Under the pieces are notes generated by a model. That model did not search any database, was not told the origin of the DNA, and was given only the letters and a program-made list of their open reading frames with translations. A stretch of 64,000 bases of DNA from Caenorhabditis elegans (taxonomy: Eukaryota > Nematoda > Chromadorea > Rhabditida > Rhabditidae): positions 1,488,001 to 1,552,000 of the forward strand of contig NC_003280.10 in assembly GCF_000002985.6 (NCBI RefSeq), written 5' to 3'. How positions within the stretch are numbered: the stretch's first letter is position 1; each line of letters begins with the position of its first letter. The position numbers and the translations under genes are program-made. Below, piece by piece: positions 34,444 to 46,460 of the stretch.

Positions 34444-37406
34444 TCACCAATTGCTGCACGGGCACCAGCTCAGGAAGTCCGCCCGGTGGTGTAAGTCGGA
34501 AATGAACCAATTTCTGGCGATTTGTATAAACATGATACCCCAAATGACACTCCAGAGAAATCCGACGAGAATAGGGAAAAGGAGAAACTGAAAAAAAAAT
34601 TTCTTAAAAATTTGAAAAAAAATTGAAAAAAAAATTTTTGGATTTTTTTTTTCAAAAATTTTCAAAAACAATACCTCTCGACGCAGAATTTCACGATGAT
34701 CATTTTTTGCACTTAAATCTTGATTTCACCTTTGCTCCCCACAGAGTTACAGACGTTCAAAGTTTCAGGTGAGAGACGCAGACGACTAGACAGCCTGCGC
34801 CCCTGCGTCTCTCCCCCTCGCGCGCTGTCTCCCTGCTCTCCTTTTCAAACCATTGTATCTCGGCAGTGAGGATAGCTATCAAAAATTTGTTAACTAACAA
34901 AATGTAGGAAATTTTACGATAAATAATTTGTTAGTTGACAGTTTTTTGATAGCTTAATTAATTTTCGAGTTATGACAATTTTTCTGGCGCCTTCTTCTTT
35001 TGGATTGCTCTTAACTTTAAACTACTCTATCTCTGTAGTGAAGGGGGCTACAAAAGAGTTGCCAATTAACAAAATGCTTGTAATTTTATGCTCAGTAATA
35101 TTTTTAGTAAGTGGTAATTTTTAGATAGCTCTCTCGTCACAGTTTCTCCCTGAGAAAAAGTCTTCCAAAACAGAATTAGTAACCCATTTTGCAACTTTTT
35201 CTAAATCCTTCCAAAAGCTCTTGGGACACATTCTTTTTTGGAGTGCACTACGTCAAGGAACTCTACTTCCTCTTGTTCAAACATCTATTTTTATGGGAAA
35301 AAAAGCAAAGAGTTCATGAAACTACACCCTAGGGGGAAATTAAGTTACATTTGACTATTTTTTAAAGAAAAAGTGTCCTTCCCGAGTTACATATCAAAGA
35401 TGTTCTGGATTTTTTGCCAAATTTTTTGAGAATCATCAAAAAAATTGCACATATTTCCCATTAGCTCAGCCTTTAGAAAATTTTTGGTAAATTGGCTGAG
35501 TAGCGACCCAGTTAACAACTATGATACGGAGATTTGTTAGCTTTAGTGGAAATTTGTCTAAATTAAAACTCAAAAATACAATTAGATTTAATAATTTTCC
35601 AGAAAATTGGAAAAAAAAAAATTCGATCATTTTTTGGCAATGTCTAAAAAAATTCAATTTTTTACCAAATGCCTGAAAGTTGTACCTGCAACATAGCCGC
35701 CAACAAATTAACCATAAAACATCTGAAAGTGGAGCTCCTCCCGGAATCCGAGCAGCAGAGCACCGACAGAGCCGCCCAAAACGTTCCGAGCCCCGGGATT
35801 AGCATATTCAAGAAGCAGCAGAGCACCGCAAGGCTCAGTGGCATAATTGGGATTTCTGCTCGGAAAAATCCGTGGTGCTGAAAGGAAAACCAAATTTTTG
35901 GTCAAAATGTTGAGAAAATTTTTTTGAAATTAACAAAAAAAAAAAAAAACTCATTTTTTTTCAAAAGTTGTACCATTCGACGCAGAATTTTACGCTGATA
36001 ATTTTCTCTTTTTAAACTTTTATAGAAGCTTTGCTCTCAACAGAGATACAAGCGTTCAAAGTCAATGGTGAGAGGTGAGAGACGCAGACGACGAGACACC
36101 CTGCGTCTCTGCGTCTCTCCCCTCGCGCGCTCTCTCACCGCACTTTTTTTCAAACTAACGTATCTCTGCATTAGTAAGAGCTATCAAAAAAGTTTCAACT
36201 GACAAAATATTCAAAAATGTTCAAATTATATAGTAAAAGTTTTTTCGTTTCTCTAATTATTTTCTTTCTTGGCCAAAATCTCCAAAAAAGTTGCCAAAAC
36301 CAATTTTATGGTGTTTTTTCCTATGCACCGCCCGATTTTATGACTTGTTTTTCAATGTTCTTCCAATTTTCTTCCCGATGTGCATACTAAATAGGCCCAC
36401 TCAAAACAATACTCTTTTTTTGTTTCTTTTCTCTTTTTCTGGTACCAAATTGGAAATTTCAGCTACTTAAAGTTGGCATTTTCTGGTTTTTGGTGTGAAA
36501 AGTGCGGGATTTTAGACTTTTTCTTATCGAAAACTAATTTTTTTTACCTGGTACCCGAAAGCCGACGTTTTCTCGTGTTCCGTTCGCGATTGGGGCTCCT
36601 CATCGAAGTCCAAACTAAAAAAAATTATTTGAAGTTGGTGGACTAGAAAATTTTAATTCTAGGCCACCAAATTATATTGTCAAACTATTTTGTGAATATA
36701 TCAATTTTGGAAAGTTACTTGGATTTTAGAAAACTAAAAAATATAGATTTTTAGGAATGTTATAGAGATTTGAAGTTGGTGGCCTAGAAACCCAAATTTT
36801 TGGATTTCTAGACCACAAACTTTATATTTATGCAAAAGTACTCTAATAAAAAATAATTGAGACTGTAAATTAATTTTTGAAAAATTAATAATGTTGATTT
36901 TAAGCCAATTTATGGCAATTTGAAGTTAGTGGCCTAGAAACCCAAGTTTTTGGGGTTTCTAGGCCACCAAATGTTTATTTTGTTATTAAATTCAAAATCA
37001 GGTTTCATTACGTACAGGGTAATTTTTGAATAAAATAAAGTAAAATTTCAGCAAAGTTATGACAATTTGAAGTTAGTGGCCTAGAAACCCAAAATTTTGG
37101 GGTTTCTAGGCCACTAAATGTTCGTTTTGTTATAAAATTCAAAATACAATTTGTTACGGACAGAATAAATTTTTAATTTTCAAAAAATATCAAGTTCCTG
37201 CAAAGTTACAGCGAGGTGGCCTAGAAACCCAAACTTTTTGAATTTTCTAGGCCATCAACTCAAAATGCTCCAAACATAATTGATATGGGGGTCATTTTGA
37301 AGCCCTCAGTGAGCCGAGTTCAAATTTTTAAGAAAATTTTAATTCTGACTCACTATTCATCATAATCCTTAACCATAGTTCCGCCAAACACGCAAGCCTG
37401 AGACAT
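34444..37406 (-). CDS. Stum/SPEC3-family membrane protein
   Basis: Exons 37354-37406, 36548-36614, 35686-35877 and 34444-34587 give 151 residues in consistent phase. The core MPLSLAVLCCFLNMLIPGLG, then WAALSVLCC, an FMVNLLAAMLQ segment and FLLFPILVGFLWSVIWGI, matches the SPEC3/Stum signature (PLPxAVxCCxLNxLxPGxGTFxSAxxVLC, then a second helix pair). Drosophila Stum acts in mechanosensory transduction in proprioceptive neurons; in sea urchin, SPEC3 is ciliary. The worm protein has an acidic N terminus (KDYDEYLDFDEEP) and short polar C tail. Two long introns hold hairpins and a GGCCTAGAAA-type array. Possible poly(A) signal at 34242-34247. No symbol recalled with confidence. Confidence 0.85.
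34732..34890. repeat. GC-rich hairpin element, copy 4
   Basis: GAGTTACAGACGTTCAAAG...GAGAGACGCAGACG facing CCTGCGTCTCTCCCCC...CATTGTATCTCGGC. It lies in the last intron of the Stum-like gene. Confidence 0.75.
36025..36195. repeat. GC-rich hairpin element, copy 5
   Basis: GAGATACAAGCGTTCAAAG...GAGAGACGCAGACGACG facing CTGCGTCTCTCCCC...AACGTATCTCTGC. Flank AGAGCTATCAAAAA is shared with the other copies. Confidence 0.75.
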
Positions 37407-38340
37407 TTTGTGTCCAAAAAAAGACGACCAAAGACAAGAAAATTTCAAAAACTCTCAGGAAAAAACTGTGTCGTTTTGGTTACCCAATGCAACAAGTACA
37501 CTCTCTTCACATTTCTGCGTCTCCCCGAAATCCTGGTGGCTTTCGAAAAAATCACTTTTTGCCGGGAATTTGTTTGCCCAACCATCACTACCACTCGTTC
37601 CAACTACTTGTTCGGCACAGAGATCTATGAAGTGGAGAGTTTTTGTAGATTTTTGAGTATCTTTTACACATGTTTTTGTTGTTTTATGAAAATAATATTT
37701 TTTTTGGAAATTTTTGATTTTCTCAAAAAATGATGGGTCAACATTTTTCAATTTGGTTCAATTATAAAAATTTAAAAATTCAATTTCTGAAAAACGCTCA
37801 GTTAGAGCTTTTAAATGACCCCCATATTGACTAGGTTTGGGGTATTTTGAGTTGGTGGCCTAGAAAATTTAGATTTCTAGGCCACCAATTTCAGATCGCC
37901 ATAACTTGGTGGAAAATCCACATTTTAAAACGCTTTAAAAGTCAGTTTATGTATAGTAATATTTTATTTTGATATTTGGCAAAAGATATTAGGTTAGTGG
38001 CCTAGAAAACCATCTATTTGGGTTTCTAGGCCACCAACATTTATGTTGGCCAAAGCAAAGCCTAAAAATTGCTCACTGGCCTGAAAATGTCAATTGGAAC
38101 ATTTTTAATTTTTACAACTTTTGTTTAACAATTAAAAATTTTTTTCCGTAATCACTACCACTTTAAGTTGGTGGCCTAGAAATCCGAATTTCTAAAATTT
38201 TCTAAGCCACAAAATTTTTCATAGCTTTTTCACACATGTTGGTTTTTAAAGTACTTGAAAATATTGATTTTTCGTCTAGTTACAACAATTTGAAGTTGGT
38301 GGCCTAGAAATTCAGATTTTCTAGGCCACCAACTCAAAAA
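36640..38340. repeat. Array of GGCCTAGAAA / TTTCTAGGCC mini-palindromes
   Basis: Repeated ~40 bp units GTTGGTGGCCTAGAAA...TTTCTAGGCCACCAA at about 36655, 36780, 36930, 37080, 37210, 37855, 38000, 38175 and 38300, spaced ~120-170 bp. The tract is interrupted at 37350-37780 by exon 1 and the upstream region of the Stum-like gene. The spacers carry GGGGGTCATTTTGAAGC and its inverse on the two sides of that gap. Confidence 0.88.
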
Positions 38341-38399
38341 TGCTCCAAAACTAGTCAATATGAGGGTCATTTTGAAGCTCTCAGTGAGCTGAGTTCATA

Positions 38400-41340
38400 A
38401 ATTTTGTTTTCAGAAAATTTCGCATTTTTCAAAAAAAAAAAACAAAAACAAAAAACAGTTGATTTTTTCAAAAAGTGACGTGAGCCAATTTAAAACAAAT
38501 TTTTCCAAGAATGAAGCCCCAAATATCTGAGTGTCCTAAAGTGCGCCTTTTTCTAATCCCGTTTTTCCTTCCCAATCGGAAAAGAAATATCAAATTTCAA
38601 AGTTTGTCTTCGCCCCGTTTTCTTCAATATTACCCTTTCGATTTTCTTCCACATTATTTAGAACTTTTTATTTTATATTTTAGAAAATTTAAAAATTGAT
38701 GACTTTAGGAATTTTGTTTAGAAAAATTGCATTTAAAACATTAAAATTGGAAGAAAAAATTAAGTTTTATAATTTTTCAACCCAAAAATTAAAATTGCCA
38801 CAATTTTCCTACGATTAGCTTTTACCTACAATAAAATTCGATTTTTTTTTGAAAAGTTACGTTTTTTCAAACTCCTTTAATCCACTATTTTAGGCTCCTA
38901 GGTCAATTTTGATAAATTGGCTGAGTAGCAACCCAGTTAACCATTGTGATACGGAGTCTTGTCAGTTTTTAAGGGAAAATTTTGAAATTTTCTGGAAAAA
39001 TAGCTGGAAGCCTCAAGAACTGATAACATTTCTGTGGCCTTCTAAAATTTGAAAAATTTTGTCAAAAAAAAATTCAAAAGTTGAAAAAAACATTTTCAAA
39101 ATTTTTGAAATTTATTTTTCTTTCAAATTTCCAATTTTTTTTTTCAAATTTTCGAACTTTTTCTCAAAAGGTCAGAAGTCAACATTTTTCCCGTTAGAAC
39201 TAACAAAACTCCGTATCACAGTGGTTAACTGAGTCGCTACTCAGCCAATTTACCAAAATTTGAGCTAGAAGTCTGAAAAATCCGATTTAATGTCAAAATT
39301 CAGTGCTTCTACTTCCAATTCGACAAGAAAAACAAATTTTAAAATTTTTTAATACAGTGAAAAAAATTAATAAATTTTTTTTTTTGCTTTTTTTTCAATT
39401 TTTTCGTTCAAACCTATATTTTTAAAAAAATTTTCTGATTCAGTTGATTTTGATGTGTACATCCTAAAAATTACAGCCCGTTACCTTCATACTCCGTATC
39501 ACAGTGGTTAACTGGGTCGCTACTCAGCCAACTTACCAAAAATTGAGGTAGAAGCCTAAAGAAGCTGGTGAACCTAGACTATTTTTTGAATTTAAAAAAA
39601 TTAAAAAAAATTTTTTTTCATTTTTCCACCCTTCAGACCCCTCCAAACTTAAATTCAAAAATTTTGCTCCGCCAGAAATGAGCTTAAGCCTAATTACTAG
39701 AACTTTCCGCCAATTTCAGACAATTTTTTCCAGCTAAATTTGCTCATCACGTCTGAATCAGTAATGATGTTGTCGGCACGCTGAGTCTCGCATAAAAACC
39801 CAAAAAAAAACCAAAAGATAGAGAAAAATAACAAAAACAGATGGGGGAGGAACGGCTAGAAGAAAAGTGATGTTTTTTTATTTCAAACAAGCTGAAATTT
39901 AGTTTTTTCTTCCGTATTTTTCCATAGGTTCAGGATGAAAATTGAGAGGAAATTAGGTTTAGGGTTTTCTAGAACTTCTTGTTTTTCTCTGAGAAGTTCT
40001 TTTTTTGACATTTTTTTTCTAAAAATTTTTTATAGCTGTTCTGAAAATTAAAAGTAAAATTAGAAAAATATATTTGAAACTTACCAAAAAAAATTCCACT
40101 GTATATATAAGTTCTTTTTTTGAAATTTAAACGTAATTATAAATTCCAAATAAACTGTGAATTTTATTTGAAAACTAGTTCCAGCTAACTTATTTTTATA
40201 AAATTTTGGAAAAATTTTTGATTTTTTTGTCTGAAAACTTCCAATTTAAAAATAGTGTAAAAACTTACAAGAAAGTATTCAAAAAAATGTCTGAATTTTT
40301 TTGAAAATACATTTAAAAACAGTTTCAATTTGAAAAATTTGGTCCAAGTTTATAAAAATTTGAAAAAATTTATGAATTTTTAGATTGAGTTTTTAAAAAT
40401 TTTTCAGAATTATTTGCCTGAAAAGTTCTTGAAATTTAATATTTTCAAAATTAAAAAAATTGTTGTGATAAATTTTTAGTTATGCATAAAAATTTTTCAA
40501 GTTTAAAGACCTGGGAAAAATTATTAAAATTAAAAAAAAAAGTTGTTTTTTTACTAATAATTATTTTCTAATACTTACAAAAATTAAACACAAAAATCTA
40601 CAATTCCGAAAAGCTTAAATTTTTCTGAAATTTACCAATTCCCAAAAGCACCCTATACAATTTTTCCTGCCCAAAAAAATCCCGAAATCCTCGGAAAAAG
40701 GCAAAAAACGTCACAAAAAGGGGAGGCGGATTAAAAATATTAGATATAAAAAGAGATTAGCTTTTATTCATATAAGATCATAATTAACAATAAGAAATGA
40801 ACATTGATTATGTCTGACTTATTTTACATTTTGGTATTTTTGGTATCTTATTTTCAACGAAGAAGGACACTTTTTGAAAGTTAAATTTTTAAAAATATGC
40901 TTGTTTTTCAAAAATAAAATCTACCTACCGTAAAACTCAAACTATAACTGTTTTGAAATTAAAAAACGATTTTGAAAAAATCTCAAAATTGGTTTTTTTT
41001 AAATATATATATTTTTTTCAATTTCTATTTAAAAATTGTCTCGACTACACAATTTTTATTGTAAAATTTTTTGTTTGACTTTAAGCCGATAGCTCAATTT
41101 TTGGTAAATTGGCTGAGTAGCGACCCATGCTAGTGTGATTCGGAGCTTTCTAAAACTTGGGGAAATGGAGGTTTTATGCTGAAACATTGTTATAGAAAAA
41201 CTTGAATTTTTTAGTCAGAAGCTTGTTTGAAAAAATTTTTTTTTTGAAATTTTTTAAAATAAAAAAAAAATTGAAAAAAAATTTTTCTCTGAATTTTTTT
41301 TGCAATTCACCTCATATGTTTAGTGTTTTTGTGAATTTTC
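38400..41340. other. Repeat-rich intergenic DNA
   Basis: No exon seen. Three interspersed CTCCGTATCAC-type copies at about 38910-38970 (reverse), 39195-39260 and 39485-39545, with A/T-rich spacers. Purine-rich GATGGGGGAGGAACGGC at 39840. Confidence 0.6.
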
Positions 41341-41358
41341 TTTAATTTCCATTTCCAG

Positions 41359-41456
41359 ATGGCAAAGCCGACCCGAAACGTTTCAATGAAGCTTCTGACC
41401 CCCGGAGACACAACTGGCGGTAGTGAACTTTTGACATATGTTCCTTATAGGAAAGG
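41359..41456 (+). CDS. Possible distal first exon of four-TM gene A
   Basis: TTTCCAG directly precedes an ATG opening 32 codons and two bases (starting MAKPTRNVSMKLLTPGD) up to donor GTGAGT. The two-base remainder (GG) joins in frame to the exon at 45513, giving a 176-residue protein with a 33-residue polar N-terminal extension. The implied intron is 4.06 kb and repeat-filled. Alternatively this is an unrelated small gene. Confidence 0.45.
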
Positions 41457-44400
41457 GTGAGTTTTTTTTCGAGTTTTTATCTAAAATTGCATGGAAATCT
41501 GGAAAAAAATTATGATTTCATATTTATAGTCTAATATTTTGTTCAAAAACACTACAAAAATCGGAAAAAAATTGGACAAAAACCGGAAGTTTTTTGCTAT
41601 TTTTTTCCACATTTTATAGGGATTTCCTATATTTTCTGTAGTTTTCTAACAAATATGCACAGTTAAAAAAAGTATATAAATTATGATAATGTGTAGATTT
41701 TTTTGGATTTTTTTGGACTTTTGAATTTTTAAAAGATTTTTTCACTAAATTTTTCGAAATAAAGTTCCAAATGTTTTCTCCAAAATTTAAACTTGAAAAT
41801 TTAGCTAAGCTAACTTTTACATTTCCCAATTTTAAAATATTCTCAATGCATCTTTCAAACTTCCCAAATTCTCTCACCAAAAACCCACCAAATCCTCTTA
41901 AAAAGTGCTCCGAAAAGCAGAAAAGTAGCTGATATCTTTGAACTATTTTGTTTTATTTTTTGAAATAAGCATGCTTAACTGTTTTTTGATTAAAAAATTT
42001 CAGCCAGGACATTGACAAAACTCCGTATCACAATGTTTAACTAGTTTGCTACTCAGCTAATTTACCAGAAATTTGAGTTAAAGAGCTTTAAAAAAATCCT
42101 TTCACAACAGGGTAAAGAAAAAGCGAAAATGAAAAAAAAATTTGGAAAATTTTTTTTTCGAAATTTTTTTTTGCTCACAAAATTTTTTCTAAAATTTTTT
42201 AACTTATATTTTTTTTTTCAAAATTTCTAAAATATGACTACTAAAACATCTTTCTTTCCTATTCCCAAGGCAGCTCTCAACCCCTCCAAATTTTCTCACC
42301 AAAAACCGCCGTAAGTACAAAATCCTCTTAAAAAGTGCTCCCAACAGAAAAAAAGAGCTCATATTCTAGAACCATTTTGCATATAGTGCTTGCTGTGTGT
42401 CTATGTAACAGCCGGAAACAAGTTGCGAATTATTCAAAGAAGGGGTGTGTGTGCTCCAAAAGAGTGCTCCTCTAAGATGTGTGGGGGCCCCCGAGAGCAC
42501 TTCTTCGCTTTTTCACTTTTTTCCGAAATTTTTCGCTTAGTTTGTCACTTTTTCTTCTTTTTTTGGAACCGGAAATTGCACATTTGTGAATAGGAATGTT
42601 GCAATTTTTGGACCTTTTTGTGATTTGAAATTTTGTTTCCTAAAATAAAAATACTTTTAAAAAACTCACCAGAGCTTTTTCTTGAGAATTAATTTTCTGA
42701 AAGGTTTTTCCAAGCAAATTTTTTTTTGTCAAATTCTTGAATTTCAAATTTCTTTTTTAAAATAACTATTGAACTCCACTTGTTAGTCTAAATGCTCATT
42801 TTTTGGGAAACTTGGCTGAGTAGCGACCCAGTTAACCGCTGTGATACGGAGTTTTGTTAGTTTCTGTGGAAAATGACTGAACATTTTTTGGTAACTTAAA
42901 TATAAATAGATATCTATATAATTTCACAATTGAAATTTATATGTAGAACAATTGTTAAAAAAAAATTTTTTTGAAAAAATTTTCACGGAAACGAAAAAGA
43001 GTAAAAATTTTTTTCTTCAATTTTTTGATTATTTCATTAAATGTTTTAGTTTTTTAAAATTTACTACATGCACTCCAAATTTTTTAGTTCTGTTGCCCAA
43101 TCCCCAAGACTTCTACAAGACTCCGTAACACACCACCCGTGAAATGGGTCGCTACTCAGCCAATTTACCGAAAATTTTTTCGGGGTGTGTTTTCGGGTGC
43201 CAAAATCATTGTATGGGGTGAGAATTCAAAAATCTGGGTAATAGGACATTTGAGACTAAAAATTAAAGTAGATTTTAAGTTATTGAAATTTGAAAAAAAG
43301 TTTCAAAAATACTATTAATTTTTAATTTTTTTTCGAAAATTTCAAAAAATTTTTACCACATTTTTATTGTTAATTTCCAGAATTTTTCTCATTTTTTTTC
43401 CAAGTTTACTCATTTTACTACATCCTTCAAAATTTTCAACCCCATAGTTCAACTCCCAAGACTTTTATAAAACTCCGTATCACTCCCCCACTCTGTGAGT
43501 CGCTACTCAGCCAATTTACCAAAAATTGAGCTAGAGGGCTGAAAAGTCGGGAAAATAGGATTTTTAATTATTTCTTTTTTGTAAAATTAATGTTAAATCA
43601 TGATTTTCTTCAAAGTTTTGAAGAAATATATTTTTAAAAAAAATTTTTGAAAATTTTTACCAAATTTTTTTTTCAAAATTTTTTTTTCTGAAATTTTTGA
43701 AATTTATTTCCTAAATCAAATTTTCGACACTCAAACATCAAATTCCTCACATTTTCGCGTTTCAGGCATGTTCCCCAAACGCCTTGAAGCGTGCAACTTC
43801 TGACGACGGGATATCCGTCAAAAGTGGGTTGGTAGGGGGAGGGAGGGGGTAAGAAGAAACACACACACACACACGTATATATATACATAATAAAAAAGAA
43901 TGTGGTGAAAAAAGAAATATATTGTGATATATGCATTTGACAGATTGGTTTTGCTATTTTTTTGCTAATATGAAAGAAAACCTATGGGAATTGGAGTTTT
44001 TCGTTTTAACTCACTTTTTAGATTTAGGAGAAAAATTTGAATTTTTGAGTTTGTTTCCAGTTTTTTGACAAAAAAAAATCTAGAATTTAATATATGGCAT
44101 TTTTGAAATACTTGGGGTCAAAAAAATTTTTTTTTTGGAAAGTTTTTGAAAAAAAAAATTTAATTTTTGTTCCGCAATTTTTATAATTAAAAAAAAACTT
44201 AAATTCATATTTTTTTTATTGATATCTAATCCCACATTTTCAACCCCTTTCTCACGATTTTTGTGCAATTTTTGGTAAATTGTCTGAGTAGCGACCCACG
44301 GCATGATAGTGTGATACGGAGCCTTCTAAAAGTCTTGAAAATGGAGCTAGGAAGCTGAAAATTTTTCTAGTAAACTATTTAAACGTGTTCGTTCTGAAAT

Positions 44401-45512
44401 TAATGAGTTAAATAAAAATATAAAAAAAATTTGCCTTAAAAATTAAAAAAATTCGAAGAACTATTTTTCTAAAAACGAACCATTGAATTTTGACACTTTT
44501 TATATTTAAATTTTCCCCCCTCAGAGCATGGTAGTGTCATACGGAGTGGTCCAAAAGCCTTGGAAATGGAGCTACGCGGCTGAAATTTTTTGAGTGGATG
44601 CGTAAGAGCATATTTATTCCAGAAATTTACTTTAAAAACATCTTATAAAAACAAAAATCTAGGAAAAAAAAGTTTTAAAAAAAATTTATAATTTTTTTTC
44701 CAATTTTTTTTTCAATTTTTTTTCAAATTTTCCCAAATCCTCGCCACCACCCCAAACATTTAGTAAAATCGTGTTTTTTGTCGTTCAAAATCTCATGTTT
44801 CCGTGTCACCTCATACTCCCCATCCTCGTTCCCACGTGTCAATTGCCAATCACAACAACTGTGAGGGGGTACCGAATGACAAATGTGTGTTTTTCGGGGT
44901 GTGTTTTCGGGTGCCAAAATCATTGTAAAACGAGGTTCTTAGACAAGAGTATCAGTCGTATAGATTGATCGAAAAAATATCCAAGAAAATTTGGAGAAAA
45001 AAAAAATCGAAAAAACATTTTGTGACATTTTTTTGAACTTTTTTTCTGGGTTTAAAAAAATGTTTTTTCATCTTTTCTCTCTATAACTTTTGTTTAAATC
45101 TTCATAATTAACGTTTCATTGTACCCTATAGCCTAATTTTTGGTAAATTGGCAGAGTAGCGACCCAGTTAACCACCATGATACGGAGCTTTGCCAGTTTC
45201 AGTGGGAAGTTGCTGAAACTTCATGTATTCATGTACATAGATTAACTTGATTATGCAAATTTGAAAAATTTTGGTTTGTCCATAAAATATTTTTAAAAAC
45301 AAATTTTACCTACTTTTCAACATTGCCAAAAAAAATTTGCAAAAAAAATGTTTTTTTTTTAAATTTTCAAATTTCCCCAAAACTTTTCACTTGCTACCCA
45401 ATTGTATTTATATTTTAATCTGAGCATTTTCAGTAAATTTTTCTCAAATTTAACTACTTGTACCCCATTCTCCAATATTTTTTCCTTAATTTTCCAAATT
45501 TTTTTCTTACAG
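41457..45512. repeat. 4 kb repeat-filled stretch with CTCCGTATCAC copies
   Basis: At least eight copies of the interspersed motif at about 41095-41145 (just upstream), 42005-42065, 42810-42865, 43120-43170, 43471-43520, 44278-44330, 44520-44550 (degenerate) and 45140-45205, in both orientations. A duplicated word GGGGTGTGTTTTCGGGTGCC occurs at 43185 and 44897. No convincing coding exon. Confidence 0.7.
43820..43892. repeat. G-run cluster followed by (CA)n and (TA)n
   Basis: GTGGGTTGGTAGGGGG, AGGGAGGGGG, then CACACACACACACAC and GTATATATATAC within 70 bases. The four G-runs fit a G-quadruplex pattern. Confidence 0.8.
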
Positions 45513-46239
45513 AATGGTGTCGATGAGGACCTTAACCTGGACTTTTATTCTAATGCAGCTAGTCTTTTCGTGTGCATGTTTTATAGCTTCATTGGCGATT
45601 ATAAGTGCAAAATTTAACTCAGTTTCAGTATATGAGGATAAACAATATATTAGGTAAGTTTTTGGAATTTTTGAAAAAAGTTTTTTTTTTTGGAAATCAA
45701 TTTTTTTTTGGAAATTAAAAACAATTACATTTTTTACAAGTTTTTTTAAAGTAAAAATTACAGTTCTTCAAGTATGAAAAACTTTTTAAAAAAACCTACA
45801 AAGTTAAAAAAAAAAACTATTCTAATAACCTTGAAATTTCCAGCTTCGAGTGGTGGATATTCTGTGGTTTAAGCTTTTCAATGATAATCAATACTGTAGC
45901 AGCAATGTATGCACTTGCAGAGCACAATAGGTTTTTATTAATACCGCATATTTTTCTTTTGGTGAGTTAAAAAAAATCAAAAAAATCAAAAAAAAATATT
46001 TCAAAAATCAAATTTTTTTCAGAATTTTTTTCCTCAAAAAATTTCAAAATTCAATTTAATTTCAGATTTTATGCAATTCCCTTGCTTGTTATGTGTTACA
46101 CTATACAATTTCAAATTTCGACTCTACAGATTTCAACTGGCATATTGGCTTAATGACTATTATATGCACAGGTTGGGCAATTTTTGAAACTTTAGATTTT
46201 AAAATTCAATTATGGAGAAAAAATAAGGATCAGTGGTAA
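45513..46239 (+). CDS. Four-TM protein, gene A of a tandem pair
   Basis: Exons 45513-45653, 45844-45961 and 46066-46239 (TAA 46237-46239). Starting at ATG 45514 this gives 143 residues; starting at the distal exon 41359 it gives 176. Four hydrophobic helices: WTFILMQLVFSCACFIASLA, WWIFCGLSFSMIINTVAAMY, FLLIPHIFLLILCNSLACYV and IGLMTIICTGWAIF. It ends in a basic tail (IQLWRKNKDQW). Intron phases (2, then 0) and the middle exon length (118) are identical to gene B. Family not recognised; the layout is like other small nematode tetraspan proteins. Only 90 bases separate its stop from an AG acceptor before gene B, typical of a C. elegans operon. Confidence 0.7.
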
Positions 46240-46460
46240 TTTTAAGCGTAGAATTCAGAAACTTACATTAAAATTGCTTTGGAATCACAAAAACTATCCA
46301 AAAAATCACCGAATAAGTCAATATTCCAGAAAGTTTCCTGCTCTCGTGTTTAGTTTTCGAAGTACGTACTCTGCGATCAATGACCTAATCATATCAAATT
46401 TCAAATTATTTGTTTATTGGTAAGTCTTAATTTATAAATTTTCCAAATTTTCTACTTAAA

